Shown in pieces: positions 1 through 7,800 of a stretch of 12,173 nucleotides of DNA. Source of the DNA: Methylococcaceae bacterium (lineage in GTDB: Bacteria > Pseudomonadota > Gammaproteobacteria > Methylococcales > UBA1147); NCBI GenBank assembly GCA_022616595.1, contig JAKEEL010000129.1:1-12173 (forward strand). Direction: 5' to 3'. Both the position numbers and the translations under genes were made by a program. Numbering within the stretch: position 1 is the stretch's first letter; the number at the start of each line of letters is the position of its first letter. The notes beneath the pieces were generated by a model that did not search any database, was not told where the DNA came from, and was given only the letters and a program-made list of their open reading frames with translations.

Positions 1-1560
1 ATGTATCCGATGCGCTACAAGGTACTCGCGAAGGCGGTAAAAGCGGCCCGCGGACACCGCAAGGAAGTGGTCCGCACGATCGAGGCAACGATCCGGAAAC
101 GGCTCGAGGAGAGCGCCGTGGTTTGTGAAGTCACGGGCCGCGAAAAGCACTTGTACAGCATCTACCGCAAAATGGTTTCCAAGCGCATTTCCCTGTCGGA
201 AGTTTTTGACGTGTACGGGTGCCGGCTGGTCGTCGAAACCACGGACGATTGCTACCGGGCGCTCGGGGTCATGCATACGCTGTATAAACCGGTTCCGGGC
301 CGCTTCAAGGATTATATCGCGCTGCCCAAGGAAAACGGTTATCAATCGCTGCATACGGTATTGGTCGGGCCTTATGGTTTGCTGCTCGAAATCCAGATTC
401 GCACCCGCGACATGCATCGGATGGCCGAGTCCGGTATCGCCGCACACTGGCTTTACAAGGGTGCAACCAGCGACCTGAATCACAGTCACGAACCCGCCAA
501 CGAATGGCTGAGAAATCTGCTGGAAATCCAGAAGAGCGCCGGCGATTCGCTCGAGTTCATCGATAATCTGAAAGTGGACCTGTTCCCGCAGCAAGTCTAT
601 GTATTCACCCCGAAAGGCAGTATCGTCAAGCTGCCCAAGGGAGCGACGATTCTCGACTTTGCGTATGCGGTTCACACCGACGTGGGAAACTCGGCGGTAT
701 CCGCGAGAATCGACAAGTGTCTTGCGCCCCTGCAGACCCGTCTCGAAAACGGCCGGACCGTCGAAGTGATCACCGCGGAATGGGCTCGACCGAATCCGAT
801 GTGGCTGAAATTCGTGGTCACGCTGAAGGCGCGTGCAGCGATCCGTACTTACATGCGCAATTTCAAGCAGAAAGAAGCGATTGCTTTGGGACGCCGTTTG
901 CTGGACAAGGAGTTGAGCGCGACCGGGGTTCAGTTGTCGGAAATCTCCCCGGAACGGATCGATCATGCGCTTCAGTTGATGAAATATGGCTGCATGGATG
1001 CCCTGCTGGAGGATATCGGTTTGGGCAATCGGATGCCGTTTCTGGTTGCGAGGCGCTTCGTCGCGGATGATCAGCTCAAGGATTCGATCGGTGAAAATAC
1101 CGGCCGGGGTTCTGGTTCGCCGCTGATTATCAAAGGCGCGGAGGACATGGTCATCAATCTCGCGAAATGTTGCCGTCCGATTCCCGGCGATCCGATCGTG
1201 GGTTTTTTCAACCCGGGCAAGGGGATCGTGATCCATCTGAACGAATGCAAGAATGCGAAGATCAAGCAACGCCACAACAACAGTTGGCTCGATGTCGAAT
1301 GGGACCAGAACGTCGAAGGAGAGTTTACCGTCGAGATCCGGCTCGAAGTCAAGAACAAACGCGGTACCCTTGCAACCATCGCTACGACCATCTCTGCGAT
1401 GGATTCGAGTATCGAAACGGTCGATATTCGAAATCAGAACGATGAACTGTCCGTGGATTACATGATCTTCACCGTACGGGATCGTGTCCATCTCGCCCGT
1501 ATCATGAGAAAATTGCGCCAGCTCCCGATCGTGGTGAAAATATCCCGGGTCAAGCTCTGA
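1..1560 (+). CDS. spoT: Bifunctional (p)ppGpp synthetase/hydrolase SpoT, 5'-truncated by the window edge
   Basis: Makes and degrades the stringent-response alarmone (p)ppGpp in the cytoplasm. The 519 visible residues begin inside the protein: the first Met aligns to an internal position of E. coli SpoT (about 702 residues), so the N-terminal HD hydrolase domain lies outside the window and position 1 is not the true start. Visible domains in order: synthetase (about 40-155) with the GREKHLYSIY motif, D70 and E130 at the usual catalytic positions and an RFKD motif (101-104) of the bifunctional Rel/SpoT type rather than the EPDD type of RelA; TGS (about 193-260); a conserved double-cysteine region AKCCRPIPGDP (C390, C391); and a C-terminal ACT domain (about 445-519). 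It precedes ridA and recG, a common gammaproteobacterial order. Hydrolase activity cannot be judged here. The family call is very secure. Confidence 0.97.
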   Translation: MYPMRYKVLAKAVKAARGHRKEVVRTIEATIRKRLEESAVVCEVTGREKHLYSIYRKMVSKRISLSEVFDVYGCRLVVETTDDCYRALGVMHTLYKPVPGRFKDYIALPKENGYQSLHTVLVGPYGLLLEIQIRTRDMHRMAESGIAAHWLYKGATSDLNHSHEPANEWLRNLLEIQKSAGDSLEFIDNLKVDLFPQQVYVFTPKGSIVKLPKGATILDFAYAVHTDVGNSAVSARIDKCLAPLQTRLENGRTVEVITAEWARPNPMWLKFVVTLKARAAIRTYMRNFKQKEAIALGRRLLDKELSATGVQLSEISPERIDHALQLMKYGCMDALLEDIGLGNRMPFLVARRFVADDQLKDSIGENTGRGSGSPLIIKGAEDMVINLAKCCRPIPGDPIVGFFNPGKGIVIHLNECKNAKIKQRHNNSWLDVEWDQNVEGEFTVEIRLEVKNKRGTLATIATTISAMDSSIETVDIRNQNDELSVDYMIFTVRDRVHLARIMRKLRQLPIVVKISRVKL

Positions 1561-1572
1561 AATTCGCCGGTT

Positions 1573-1601
1573 TTGACGACAGACGCAGACCCGATTAAGA
1601 T
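1573..1601 (+). promoter_or_regulatory. Candidate sigma-70 promoter for ridA-recG
   Basis: In the gap after spoT, TTGACG (1573-1578, 5 of 6 consensus bases) is followed after exactly 17 bp by TAAGAT (1596-1601, 4 of 6). Transcription would start near 1608 and leave a leader of about 85 nt before ridA. The match and spacing are good, but this is inferred from sequence alone; ridA may also be read through from spoT. Confidence 0.5.
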
Positions 1602-1620
1602 TCGCCCGTTCAAGGGCGGA
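1601..1620 (+). other. Short hairpin between spoT and ridA
   Basis: TTCGCCC and GGGCGGA can pair (6 Watson-Crick pairs plus one G-T) around a GTTCAA loop. An A-rich stretch follows instead of a T-run, so it is not a convincing intrinsic terminator. It overlaps the predicted start point of the ridA promoter and could be part of that leader. Confidence 0.25.
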
Positions 1621-1692
1621 TAAAAACGATCCTCTCATTGGGTTGCGTTGGACACTGCTTCGGTTGCGACTCGAACATATTTTGGATACGGC

Positions 1693-2076
1693 ATGAAAAA
1701 AGAAATCATCTCCACAAAGGATGCGCCGCAGGCGATAGGCACGTATTCACAGGCCGTCAAGATCGGCAACGTAGTCTATTTGTCGGGCCAGATCCCGCTC
1801 GACCCGAAATCGATGACCCTGGTGGAGGGGGAGATCAGGGAACAGATCCATCGGGTTTTCAAGAATCTTGCCGCGGTTGCCCGGGCTGCGGACGGATCCT
1901 TGGACCATATCGTCAAGTTGAATATTTATCTCTGCGATCTTTCCAATTTTCCGTTGGTCAACGAAATCATGGCCGAGTATTTCTCGGAACCCTTTCCCGC
2001 GAGAGCCGCTCTAGGCGTCGCATCCCTGCCGAAGGCCGCCGGGGTCGAAATGGATGCAGTCATGGTTCTCGATTGA
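1693..2076 (+). CDS. ridA: RidA family reactive enamine/imine deaminase
   Basis: Hydrolyses reactive 2-aminoacrylate-type enamines and imines released by PLP enzymes such as threonine dehydratase; family members are cytoplasmic trimers. The product is 127 residues, the normal family length. Landmarks are the N-terminal GTYSQAV and VYLSGQIP segments, a FPARAALGV segment carrying the arginine that binds the substrate carboxylate in RidA, and GVEMDAV near the C-terminus with the conserved glutamate. The ATG at 1693 is chosen because homologues start with this MKKEII-like sequence; the reading frame stays open upstream to a TTG at 1648, but that stretch is not RidA-like. The ribosome-binding site is weak. 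It sits between spoT and recG, 16 bp before recG. The family is certain; individual members differ in activity. Confidence 0.95.
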   Translation: MKKEIISTKDAPQAIGTYSQAVKIGNVVYLSGQIPLDPKSMTLVEGEIREQIHRVFKNLAAVARAADGSLDHIVKLNIYLCDLSNFPLVNEIMAEYFSEPFPARAALGVASLPKAAGVEMDAVMVLD

Positions 2077-2092
2077 TTGAAGCTCTTGTCTG

Positions 2093-4192
2093 TTGAAGGA
2101 ATCGTTGCCGGACCCGGAATCGGTTTCTGTCACCCGGCTTCCCGGGGTTGGCTCACAGATTGCGTTACGCCTCGAAAAACTGGGTATCCGATCGATTGCC
2201 GATCTCTTGTTTCATTTGCCTTTTCGTTATGAAGACCGCACCCGGGTCGTTCCGATCGGGGCGGTTTTGCCGGGCCGGAAAGCACTGGTCGAAGGCCTCA
2301 TCGAAAGCGCCGAAATTCTGGACAGGCCGCGGCGCACATTGATCCTGAGAATCGCCGACGGGAGCGGATTCCTTAACCTGCGTTTTTTCCATTTCAACAC
2401 CGCACAAAGATCGGCGCTCAGCAGCGGAAATACGCTTCGCTTTTATGGTGAAGTCCGTTCCGGATATCATGGCCCCGAAATGATTCACCCGGAATATCGT
2501 TCCGTTGCGGAAGGACGGAACACTGATCGGGATACGGAACTCACGCCGATTTATTCCTTGACCGAGGGTATCCGCCAACCGCTGATGCGGCGCTTAATCA
2601 ACCGCGCCGTTGCCTGGTGGAAGTCAGCCGCGGGCGTAAGTCTTCCGGATTGGTTGCCGGCCTCGATCTCGGAAGCGATGGGCTTCCCCGGCTTGGAAGA
2701 GGCGGTGGATCTACTGCATGCTCCTCCGGCTGCCATTTCTTCCGAGCAGCTTTCGGCATGGACACATCCGGCGCAACAGAGGCTGATTTTCGAAGAGTTG
2801 ATCGCGCACTATCTGTGCCTCAGCGAAGCCAGACTGCGAGGCCGGGAGAAGAAAGCCAAGGTATTTCGAAAACAGCAATCTGTAATCGAAGCCTTCCTCC
2901 GAGGCCTGCCTTTCCAGCTCACTTCGGCCCAGGGGCGCGTGATCGATGAAATTCACGCGGATCTGGCCTCGGGTCACCCGATGATGCGTTTGGTCCATGG
3001 CGATGTCGGCTCCGGCAAGACGGTGGTCGCGGCCTGTTCTGCGCTGGCGGTGCTTGCGGAGAGTTGGCAGGTCGCGGTCATGGCGCCGACCGAACTGCTT
3101 GCGGAGCAACATTTTCACAACTTCGGCGCATGGCTCGCGCCGCTTGAGTTTAGCGTGGGTTTTTTGTCCAGCAGCCAGACTGAAAAGACCCGGCGCGAAA
3201 CCCTGCAAATGGTTCGGGACCGGGAAATCGAAATTATTGTCGGCACCCACGCGCTGTTCCAGGAATCCGTGGAATTTTCCCGATTGGGTCTCGTGGTCAT
3301 CGACGAGCAGCATCGATTCGGCGTCCACCAGAGGTTGGCGCTGCGCGACAAGGGGCTCGGGCAGGGTTGTTTTCCCCATCAATTGGTGATGACGGCCACT
3401 CCGATTCCAAGGACTCTCGCGATGCTGCGCTTCGCCGATCTGGACATCTCGGTGATCGACGAGTTGCCCCCCGGCCGTTCGCCCGTTACCACATCGATCA
3501 TACCATCCACCCGGCGCGGCGCGGTCATTGAAAGGATCGCCGCCCGGGCGGCCCAAGGGCGCCAGGCTTATTGGGTATGTACCCTGATCGATGAATCCGA
3601 ATTTCTGCAATGCGAAGCCGCGGAAAAAACCGCGGAAAAACTCGCCGAGGCCCTCCCGGGGCTGCGCGTCGGACTGGTCCACGGAAGAATGACATCGAGC
3701 GAGAAAGAATCGGTCATGCACTCCTTCAAAGAACAGCGGGTCGATCTGCTAGTCGCGACCACGGTAATCGAGGTCGGCGTGGATGTTCCGAATGCCGACC
3801 TGATGGTGATCGAGAATCCGGAGCGGCTCGGCCTGGCCCAGTTGCATCAACTCAGAGGCCGCGTCGGACGCGGGAGCGGCGGCAGTTTCTGCCTGCTGCT
3901 GTACCAGACGCCGCTCTCCAGACAGGCGCGGGAGCGGCTCTCGGTGTTGCGGGAAACCAACGACGGTTTTAGAATCGCCGAAAAAGATCTCGAACTTCGC
4001 GGTCCCGGTGAACTATTGGGAACCCGGCAAACCGGGCAGATTCAATTCAGACTCGCGGATCTCGGCCGCGACCGGCCGCTGATGGAGCACGCGGTCGCCG
4101 CGGCACAAAGAATTCAGGCCGAATACCCGAACCATACCGAACCCTTGATTCGGCGATGGATTGGCGACGCCTCCCGCTATAGTGATGTCTGA
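2093..4192 (+). CDS. recG: ATP-dependent DNA helicase RecG
   Basis: Superfamily 2 double-strand DNA translocase that remodels stalled replication forks and branch-migrates recombination intermediates. The 699 residues compare with 693 in E. coli. An N-terminal wedge/OB region (to about 180, with LRYEDRT-like FRYEDRT) binds the fork. The helicase motifs are Walker A GDVGSGKT (303-310), Walker B DEQH (404-407), TATPIPRT (434-441) and motif VI QLHQLRGRVGRG (583-594). The C-terminus has the conserved GPGELLGTRQTG. The start is TTG at 2093: no ATG occurs nearby in frame, a stop lies 15 bp upstream, and MKESLPD aligns with the E. coli N-terminus MKGRLLD. The SD is poor and ridA ends 16 bp upstream, so translation may depend on reinitiation. 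An in-frame 12-bp direct repeat lies near residue 510. The identification is secure. Confidence 0.97.
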   Translation: MKESLPDPESVSVTRLPGVGSQIALRLEKLGIRSIADLLFHLPFRYEDRTRVVPIGAVLPGRKALVEGLIESAEILDRPRRTLILRIADGSGFLNLRFFHFNTAQRSALSSGNTLRFYGEVRSGYHGPEMIHPEYRSVAEGRNTDRDTELTPIYSLTEGIRQPLMRRLINRAVAWWKSAAGVSLPDWLPASISEAMGFPGLEEAVDLLHAPPAAISSEQLSAWTHPAQQRLIFEELIAHYLCLSEARLRGREKKAKVFRKQQSVIEAFLRGLPFQLTSAQGRVIDEIHADLASGHPMMRLVHGDVGSGKTVVAACSALAVLAESWQVAVMAPTELLAEQHFHNFGAWLAPLEFSVGFLSSSQTEKTRRETLQMVRDREIEIIVGTHALFQESVEFSRLGLVVIDEQHRFGVHQRLALRDKGLGQGCFPHQLVMTATPIPRTLAMLRFADLDISVIDELPPGRSPVTTSIIPSTRRGAVIERIAARAAQGRQAYWVCTLIDESEFLQCEAAEKTAEKLAEALPGLRVGLVHGRMTSSEKESVMHSFKEQRVDLLVATTVIEVGVDVPNADLMVIENPERLGLAQLHQLRGRVGRGSGGSFCLLLYQTPLSRQARERLSVLRETNDGFRIAEKDLELRGPGELLGTRQTGQIQFRLADLGRDRPLMEHAVAAAQRIQAEYPNHTEPLIRRWIGDASRYSDV
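3618..3641 (+). repeat. 12-bp direct repeat inside recG
   Basis: CCGCGGAAAAAA and CCGCGGAAAAAC lie head to tail and encode the repeated peptide AEKTAEKL. The period is a multiple of three, so gain or loss of a unit keeps the frame; the A-runs are potential slippage points. Confidence 0.6.
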
Positions 4193-4269
4193 ATCGGGAA
4201 GTGTGGCGCGGTGCGCAGACGCAAGACGGACGATCCCTGACACTATGACGGAGTTTTCGATTCTCAACT

Positions 4270-4307
4270 CGCATTTCGGGTTTGCCGTGCGGTTAAACCC
4301 GGATGCG
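4270..4307 (+). other. Strong hairpin in the ubiC leader
   Basis: The arm 4270-4283 pairs with 4295-4307 over 13 pairs (12 Watson-Crick, one G-T) with a single bulged T, around an 11-nt loop. No T-run follows in either direction, so it is not a standard intrinsic terminator. The upstream candidate start codon of ubiC (ATG 4303) is buried in the 3' arm. It could be a leader element of ubiCA or a 3'-end stabiliser for recG mRNA. Confidence 0.5.
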
Positions 4308-4335
4308 CGATCGACCGTATCCGAGGACCATTCAT

Positions 4336-4905
4336 TTGGATAAACGCAGTGTGATTTTTTGTCGCCAACCCGCATGGTTCCGCGACCGATGCGGAATCAA
4401 ATCCGACATCCCGCGCGAGGCCGCCTCCTGGATTTACGAGACTGGTTCCTTGACCCAACGGCTGAAGAAGAAATGCGGGATCCATTTCCGGGTCGCGGTT
4501 TTAAATCAGGGATGGGTCAGACCCTGGCCCGACGAAGCGCGAATGCTGCACTTGAAACGAAGCCAAACCGCCTTGGTACGCGAAGTGCTGTTATTTTGCA
4601 GCAGACAGCCTCTGATCGTCGCGAGAACGATCATTCCCCGGACCACCCTGAAGGGCGCTCAGCGCCGATTGGCCTCCCTCGGCACCCGCCCGCTCGGAGA
4701 AGTCATCTTTACCTATCCTGCCTTGAGACGCGATCGACTGGACACGGGGCAAGTTCATACGCTCGATTGGAATCCGAGAATCGCCGAAAGCCTGGCGATC
4801 GACCGGTCCGTGTGGGGCAGGCGGACGGTTTACGACATCGCGGGCCGAAAACTGCTGGTTTGCGAATTCTTTTTACCCGCCGTGCTCGGAAGGTGGAACG
4901 CGTGA
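4336..4905 (+). CDS. ubiC: Chorismate lyase (chorismate pyruvate-lyase) UbiC
   Basis: Cleaves chorismate to 4-hydroxybenzoate and pyruvate, the first committed step of ubiquinone synthesis; cytoplasmic. Family marks, numbered from the TTG start: WIYETGSLTQRL (about 32-43, like WLLLEDSMTKR of E. coli), VARTIIP with R97 matching E. coli Arg76, RPLGEVIF, WGRR, and CEFFLP with E177 matching Glu155. I prefer the TTG start at 4336 (189 aa): GAGGA lies 8 nt upstream at 4323-4327 and the conserved Trp then falls near its E. coli position. The alternative ATG at 4303 (200 aa) has no SD and is sequestered in a hairpin. The stop overlaps the ubiA start by 4 bases (GTGA), implying translational coupling. 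The protein is more basic at its N-terminus than E. coli UbiC. The family call is firm; the start is less certain. Confidence 0.9.
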   Translation: MDKRSVIFCRQPAWFRDRCGIKSDIPREAASWIYETGSLTQRLKKKCGIHFRVAVLNQGWVRPWPDEARMLHLKRSQTALVREVLLFCSRQPLIVARTIIPRTTLKGAQRRLASLGTRPLGEVIFTYPALRRDRLDTGQVHTLDWNPRIAESLAIDRSVWGRRTVYDIAGRKLLVCEFFLPAVLGRWNA

Positions 4906-5789
4906 ATAGCGATCTGACGCTCCTGGAGTATTGCTACGACCGGATCTATCAATACTGGCACCTGATGCGGTTTCACAAACCGATCGGGATTTTTCTCTTG
5001 TTATGGCCGGCCCTGTGGGCTCTGTGGATTGCCGGCAAAGGATCGCCTCAACCCTTGGTGGCCGGGATTATTGTCGCAGGCGTTGTGGTCATGCGGGCCG
5101 CGGGCTGCGTGATCAACGATTACGCCGACCGGCAATTCGACCCTCTGGTATCGAGGACCCGTAATCGACCGATCGCAGCGGGCCGGGTCACGAAACATGA
5201 GGCCCTGGTCCTGTTCGCGGGTCTGTGCCTGACCGCATTCGGCCTGGTCTTGCTGCTGAACACGATGACGATCCTCTTGTCCTTCGTCGGTGCCTTTTTA
5301 GCGGCGTCCTATCCCTTCATGAAGCGCTATACGCACCTGCCGCAACTTTATCTCGGCCTCGCGTTCGGCTGGGCCGTTCCGATGGTCTTTGCCGCGCAAA
5401 CCGATTCCGTGCCGCGATCCGCCTGGCTTTTATATATCGCCACAATACTCTGGGCTCTGGCTTATGACACGATGTATGCGATGGTCGATCGGGAGGAAGA
5501 CCTGAAAATCGGGGTCAAATCCACAGCGATTCTGTTCGGGGAACTGGACCGGGTGTTCATCGGCATCATTCAAGGCCTGGTCCTTTTGACCTTGTACCTG
5601 GTTGGCAATCATGAAACTTTCGGCCTGTATTATTACTCCGGTCTTTCAGCCGGCGCGGTCTTTTTCGTTTATCAGCAGTCGCTCATCTTCGATCGATCCA
5701 GGGACGGCTGCTTCCAGGCGTTTCGGAATAATAACTGGTTTGGCGCGGTGGTTTTTTTGGGTATTCTGATGCAGTATCAGGTTGGCTGA
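4902..5789 (+). CDS. ubiA: 4-hydroxybenzoate polyprenyltransferase UbiA
   Basis: Integral membrane prenyltransferase that attaches the polyprenyl tail to 4-hydroxybenzoate, the product of the upstream UbiC. It has 295 residues (E. coli 290). Both Mg2+/diphosphate-binding aspartate motifs are intact: N72DYADRQFD80 and D189TMYAMVDREED200. The remainder is a series of hydrophobic segments fitting the 8-9 helix UbiA fold, with LMRFHKPIG near the N-terminus as in other UbiA proteins. The start is GTG at 4902, with an AAGGTGG Shine-Dalgarno at 4890-4896 and a 4-base overlap with the ubiC stop. In-frame sequence continues far upstream without a stop but lies over ubiC in another frame and resembles nothing. 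Tail length (Q-8, Q-9) cannot be read from the sequence. Confidence 0.96.
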   Translation: MNSDLTLLEYCYDRIYQYWHLMRFHKPIGIFLLLWPALWALWIAGKGSPQPLVAGIIVAGVVVMRAAGCVINDYADRQFDPLVSRTRNRPIAAGRVTKHEALVLFAGLCLTAFGLVLLLNTMTILLSFVGAFLAASYPFMKRYTHLPQLYLGLAFGWAVPMVFAAQTDSVPRSAWLLYIATILWALAYDTMYAMVDREEDLKIGVKSTAILFGELDRVFIGIIQGLVLLTLYLVGNHETFGLYYYSGLSAGAVFFVYQQSLIFDRSRDGCFQAFRNNNWFGAVVFLGILMQYQVG

Positions 5790-5806
5790 GACCAGCCCGA
5801 GCCAAC
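5781..5806 (+). other. Inverted repeat at the ubiA stop codon
   Basis: GTTGGCT (5781-5787) and AGCCAAC (5800-5806) form a perfect 7-bp stem; an alternative inner stem GGCTG/CAGCC (5784-5788 and 5793-5797) is mutually exclusive with it. No T-run follows, so termination is doubtful. It lies immediately before the SD of the next gene and may separate the two units. Confidence 0.3.
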
Positions 5807-5827
5807 TCCAATTTCGAGGTAATCATC

Positions 5828-6871
5828 ATGATATTTCATGAGCTGAACAACAGTATCTGTAAAACCTACCTGATTGCTTGTGAAGCGACCGGACACGCAC
5901 TACTCGTCGATCCGGTCGCGACCCGCATCGACCGGTATCTGGCCGTTTTGGCTTACCATCATCTGAAGCTGGACTATTTGCTGGATACCCATACCCATGC
6001 CGATCACCGTTCGGCTTGCGGTGAATTGAGTTCGCTGACGGGCGCGAAAGTGGTCCGGCATCTTTCCGCACCCCAACCGAACGTGGATATTCATGTTCAG
6101 GATGGTGATCTCCTCGAAGTGGGAAATCTGAGCCTGAAAATTTTATATACTCCGGGTCATACTCCGGACAGTGTCAGTGTACTGGCCGGTGACCGGGTAT
6201 TGAGCGGCGACTGCCTTTTGATCGGCGGAACCGGAAGAACGGATTTTGCGTCCGGCGACGCGGGCCAGCAATACGAGAGTATTACCCGGACGCTGTTCAG
6301 CCTGCCAGATGATACCCTGGTCTTTCCAGGACATGATTATCGCGGCAACAAGCGATCGACAATCGGTCACGAAAAACGCCACAATCCGCGCATCGCCAAT
6401 AAAACCCGTGAAGAATATATCGAAATCATGGCGGCTTTGGGGCTTCCGCTTCCCGAACAGATCCAGGAAGTGCTGCAGGTGAATGCAACGGATCTCGAGG
6501 ATAGCGAAATCACCTATCCCTCGATCGCCGAACTGAATAAAGTGTTCCAGATGAGTCCGGAAATGGTCAGGGACCAGATTTCCGGAAACGCCCCGCCGCT
6601 GATTATCGATGTCCGCCAGGCCGACGAGTTCAACGGAGAACTGGGACACTTGGCCGGGTCCGTATCGATTCCCCTGAACAGGCTTGCGGCAAAAATGACC
6701 GAGTACGAAGCTTACAAGGACCGAAAAATAATCACGGTCTGCCGCGCCGGCGTGCGGAGTACGACTGCGGCGGCCATACTCAATGCTCTGCATTTCACCG
6801 ATGTGCATAATCTCAAGGGCGGCATGATCGAATGGGTTAGAAGCGGGTATCCGGTACAGTGGATCGAATAA
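5828..6871 (+). CDS. Persulfide dioxygenase-rhodanese fusion (ETHE1-like metallo-beta-lactamase fold plus rhodanese)
   Basis: Predicted to oxidise glutathione persulfide to sulfite with the N-terminal domain and transfer sulfane sulfur (thiosulfate/glutathione) with the C-terminal domain, as shown for characterised bacterial PRF proteins. Of 347 residues, the MBL domain (1 to about 230) carries H55-x-H57-x-D59-H60, H111 in TPGHTPDS, D128 in SGDCLL and H169 in FPGHDY; H55, H111 and D128 correspond to the mononuclear iron ligands of ETHE1. The TGRTDF and DAGQQYESI segments are typical of this subfamily. The rhodanese domain (about 239-347) has a six-residue active loop C305-RAGVRS and a terminal GGMIEWVRSGYPV. 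The ATG at 5828 has GAGGT 7 nt upstream. No signal peptide, so it is cytoplasmic. It starts 38 bp after ubiA, with which it has no obvious functional link, and it converges on rpoH. Confidence 0.9.
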   Translation: MIFHELNNSICKTYLIACEATGHALLVDPVATRIDRYLAVLAYHHLKLDYLLDTHTHADHRSACGELSSLTGAKVVRHLSAPQPNVDIHVQDGDLLEVGNLSLKILYTPGHTPDSVSVLAGDRVLSGDCLLIGGTGRTDFASGDAGQQYESITRTLFSLPDDTLVFPGHDYRGNKRSTIGHEKRHNPRIANKTREEYIEIMAALGLPLPEQIQEVLQVNATDLEDSEITYPSIAELNKVFQMSPEMVRDQISGNAPPLIIDVRQADEFNGELGHLAGSVSIPLNRLAAKMTEYEAYKDRKIITVCRAGVRSTTAAAILNALHFTDVHNLKGGMIEWVRSGYPVQWIE

Positions 6872-6910
6872 AGTGTCAGATGGCGGTTCCAGCCGTAAGA
6901 ATACGAAAAA

Positions 6911-7765
6911 TCAAGCGATCGCCTCTTTCAATTTCTTCATCGCATTTTTTTCCAGCTGGCGGATGCGCTCGGCCGATACGCTGTAACGATCGGCCAGTTC
7001 ATGCAGGGTCGATTTCTCGTCGTTCAACCAGCGGCTCGCCAGAATGTCCCGGCTGCGGTCATCCAACTGATCGAGCGCATCGTGCAGCCGGGTCTGCTTG
7101 TAACGATCCCACTCGGAACTTTCGAGCATTGCGGCCGGGTCCGAAGCCTGGCTCGCGGCAAGATAGGTCGAGGGGCAAAAATTTCCCGACTCTTCCGGGT
7201 CTTCGTTGACCGGAGTATCGAATGCCAGATCGTGGCTATCCAGACGGTTCTCCATTTCGTACACCGTTTCGACCTTGACGCCCAAGTCGCCGGCGACCGC
7301 GTGCGCTTCATGCGCATTCAGCCAGCCGAGGCGCTTTTTCGATTTTTTCAGGTTGAAAAACAGCTTGCGCTGCGCCTTTGTCGTAGCGATTTTGACAATG
7401 CGCCAGTTTCTGATCACAAACTCGTGAATTTCCGCGCGGATCCAATGGACCGCGAACGAAACCAGGCGAACGCCGACATCGGGGTCGAAACGCTTGACTG
7501 CTTTCATCAGGCCGATATTGCCTTCCTGAACCAGATCGGGCAGAGCAAGGCCGTACCCGCGATATCCGCGCGCTATATGAACGACAAACCGCAGATTCGC
7601 CATGACCAGTTGGCGTGCAGCCTCCAAATCGCCTGTTTCACGAAAGCGCAGCGCGAGCCGGCGTTCTTCTTCCGCGTTGAGCTTGGGCAGTTGGGTAACA
7701 CTGATCAGATATTGGTCGAACGAGCCGACCGACAAATTTTGCGGCAACGCCAATGCGTTATTCAT
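6911..7765 (-). CDS. rpoH: RNA polymerase heat-shock sigma factor RpoH (sigma-32)
   Basis: Directs RNA polymerase to chaperone and protease promoters. From the ATG at 7765 the product is 284 residues, the same length as E. coli RpoH. Region 2 includes NLRFVVHIAR (57-66), DLVQEGNIGLMKAV (77-90) and the RLVSFAVHWIRAEIHE stretch (100-115). The RpoH box QRKLFFNLK (132-140), which separates RpoH from other sigma factors, is present. Region 4.2 ends in a helix-turn-helix (ADRYSVSAERIRQLEKNAMKKL). The frame stays open to 7810, but the predicted transcription start (about 7794) lies inside that extension, and homologues begin at MNNALALPQ. A GGGAGGA SD lies at 7776-7782, about 10 nt from the ATG. A perfect CIRCE operator overlaps its promoter. 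It is convergent with the persulfide dioxygenase gene and divergent from the DUF2789 gene. Confidence 0.98.
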   Translation of the reverse strand: MNNALALPQNLSVGSFDQYLISVTQLPKLNAEEERRLALRFRETGDLEAARQLVMANLRFVVHIARGYRGYGLALPDLVQEGNIGLMKAVKRFDPDVGVRLVSFAVHWIRAEIHEFVIRNWRIVKIATTKAQRKLFFNLKKSKKRLGWLNAHEAHAVAGDLGVKVETVYEMENRLDSHDLAFDTPVNEDPEESGNFCPSTYLAASQASDPAAMLESSEWDRYKQTRLHDALDQLDDRSRDILASRWLNDEKSTLHELADRYSVSAERIRQLEKNAMKKLKEAIA

Positions 7766-7800
7766 AACAAATGGATCCTCCCGTTGGGTTCGTGAGGCCA

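Noticed and set aside
2711..3721. A 336-residue open frame on the minus strand
   Set aside because: It is antisense to recG, whose conserved helicase motifs explain the sequence; the composition is a codon-bias shadow.
4161..4183. TTGGCG followed by TATAGT as a ubiC promoter
   Set aside because: The spacer is only 11 bp; no other -35 hexamer lies at a workable distance.
4359..4901. A long N-terminal extension in frame with UbiA, giving a 476-residue protein
   Set aside because: It overlies ubiC in another frame, resembles no family, and the GTG at 4902 has its own SD and matches the UbiA N-terminus.
7001..7795. A 264-residue open frame on the plus strand across rpoH
   Set aside because: rpoH on the minus strand is beyond doubt, and the plus frame would have to read through its CIRCE-side control region; no family features are seen.
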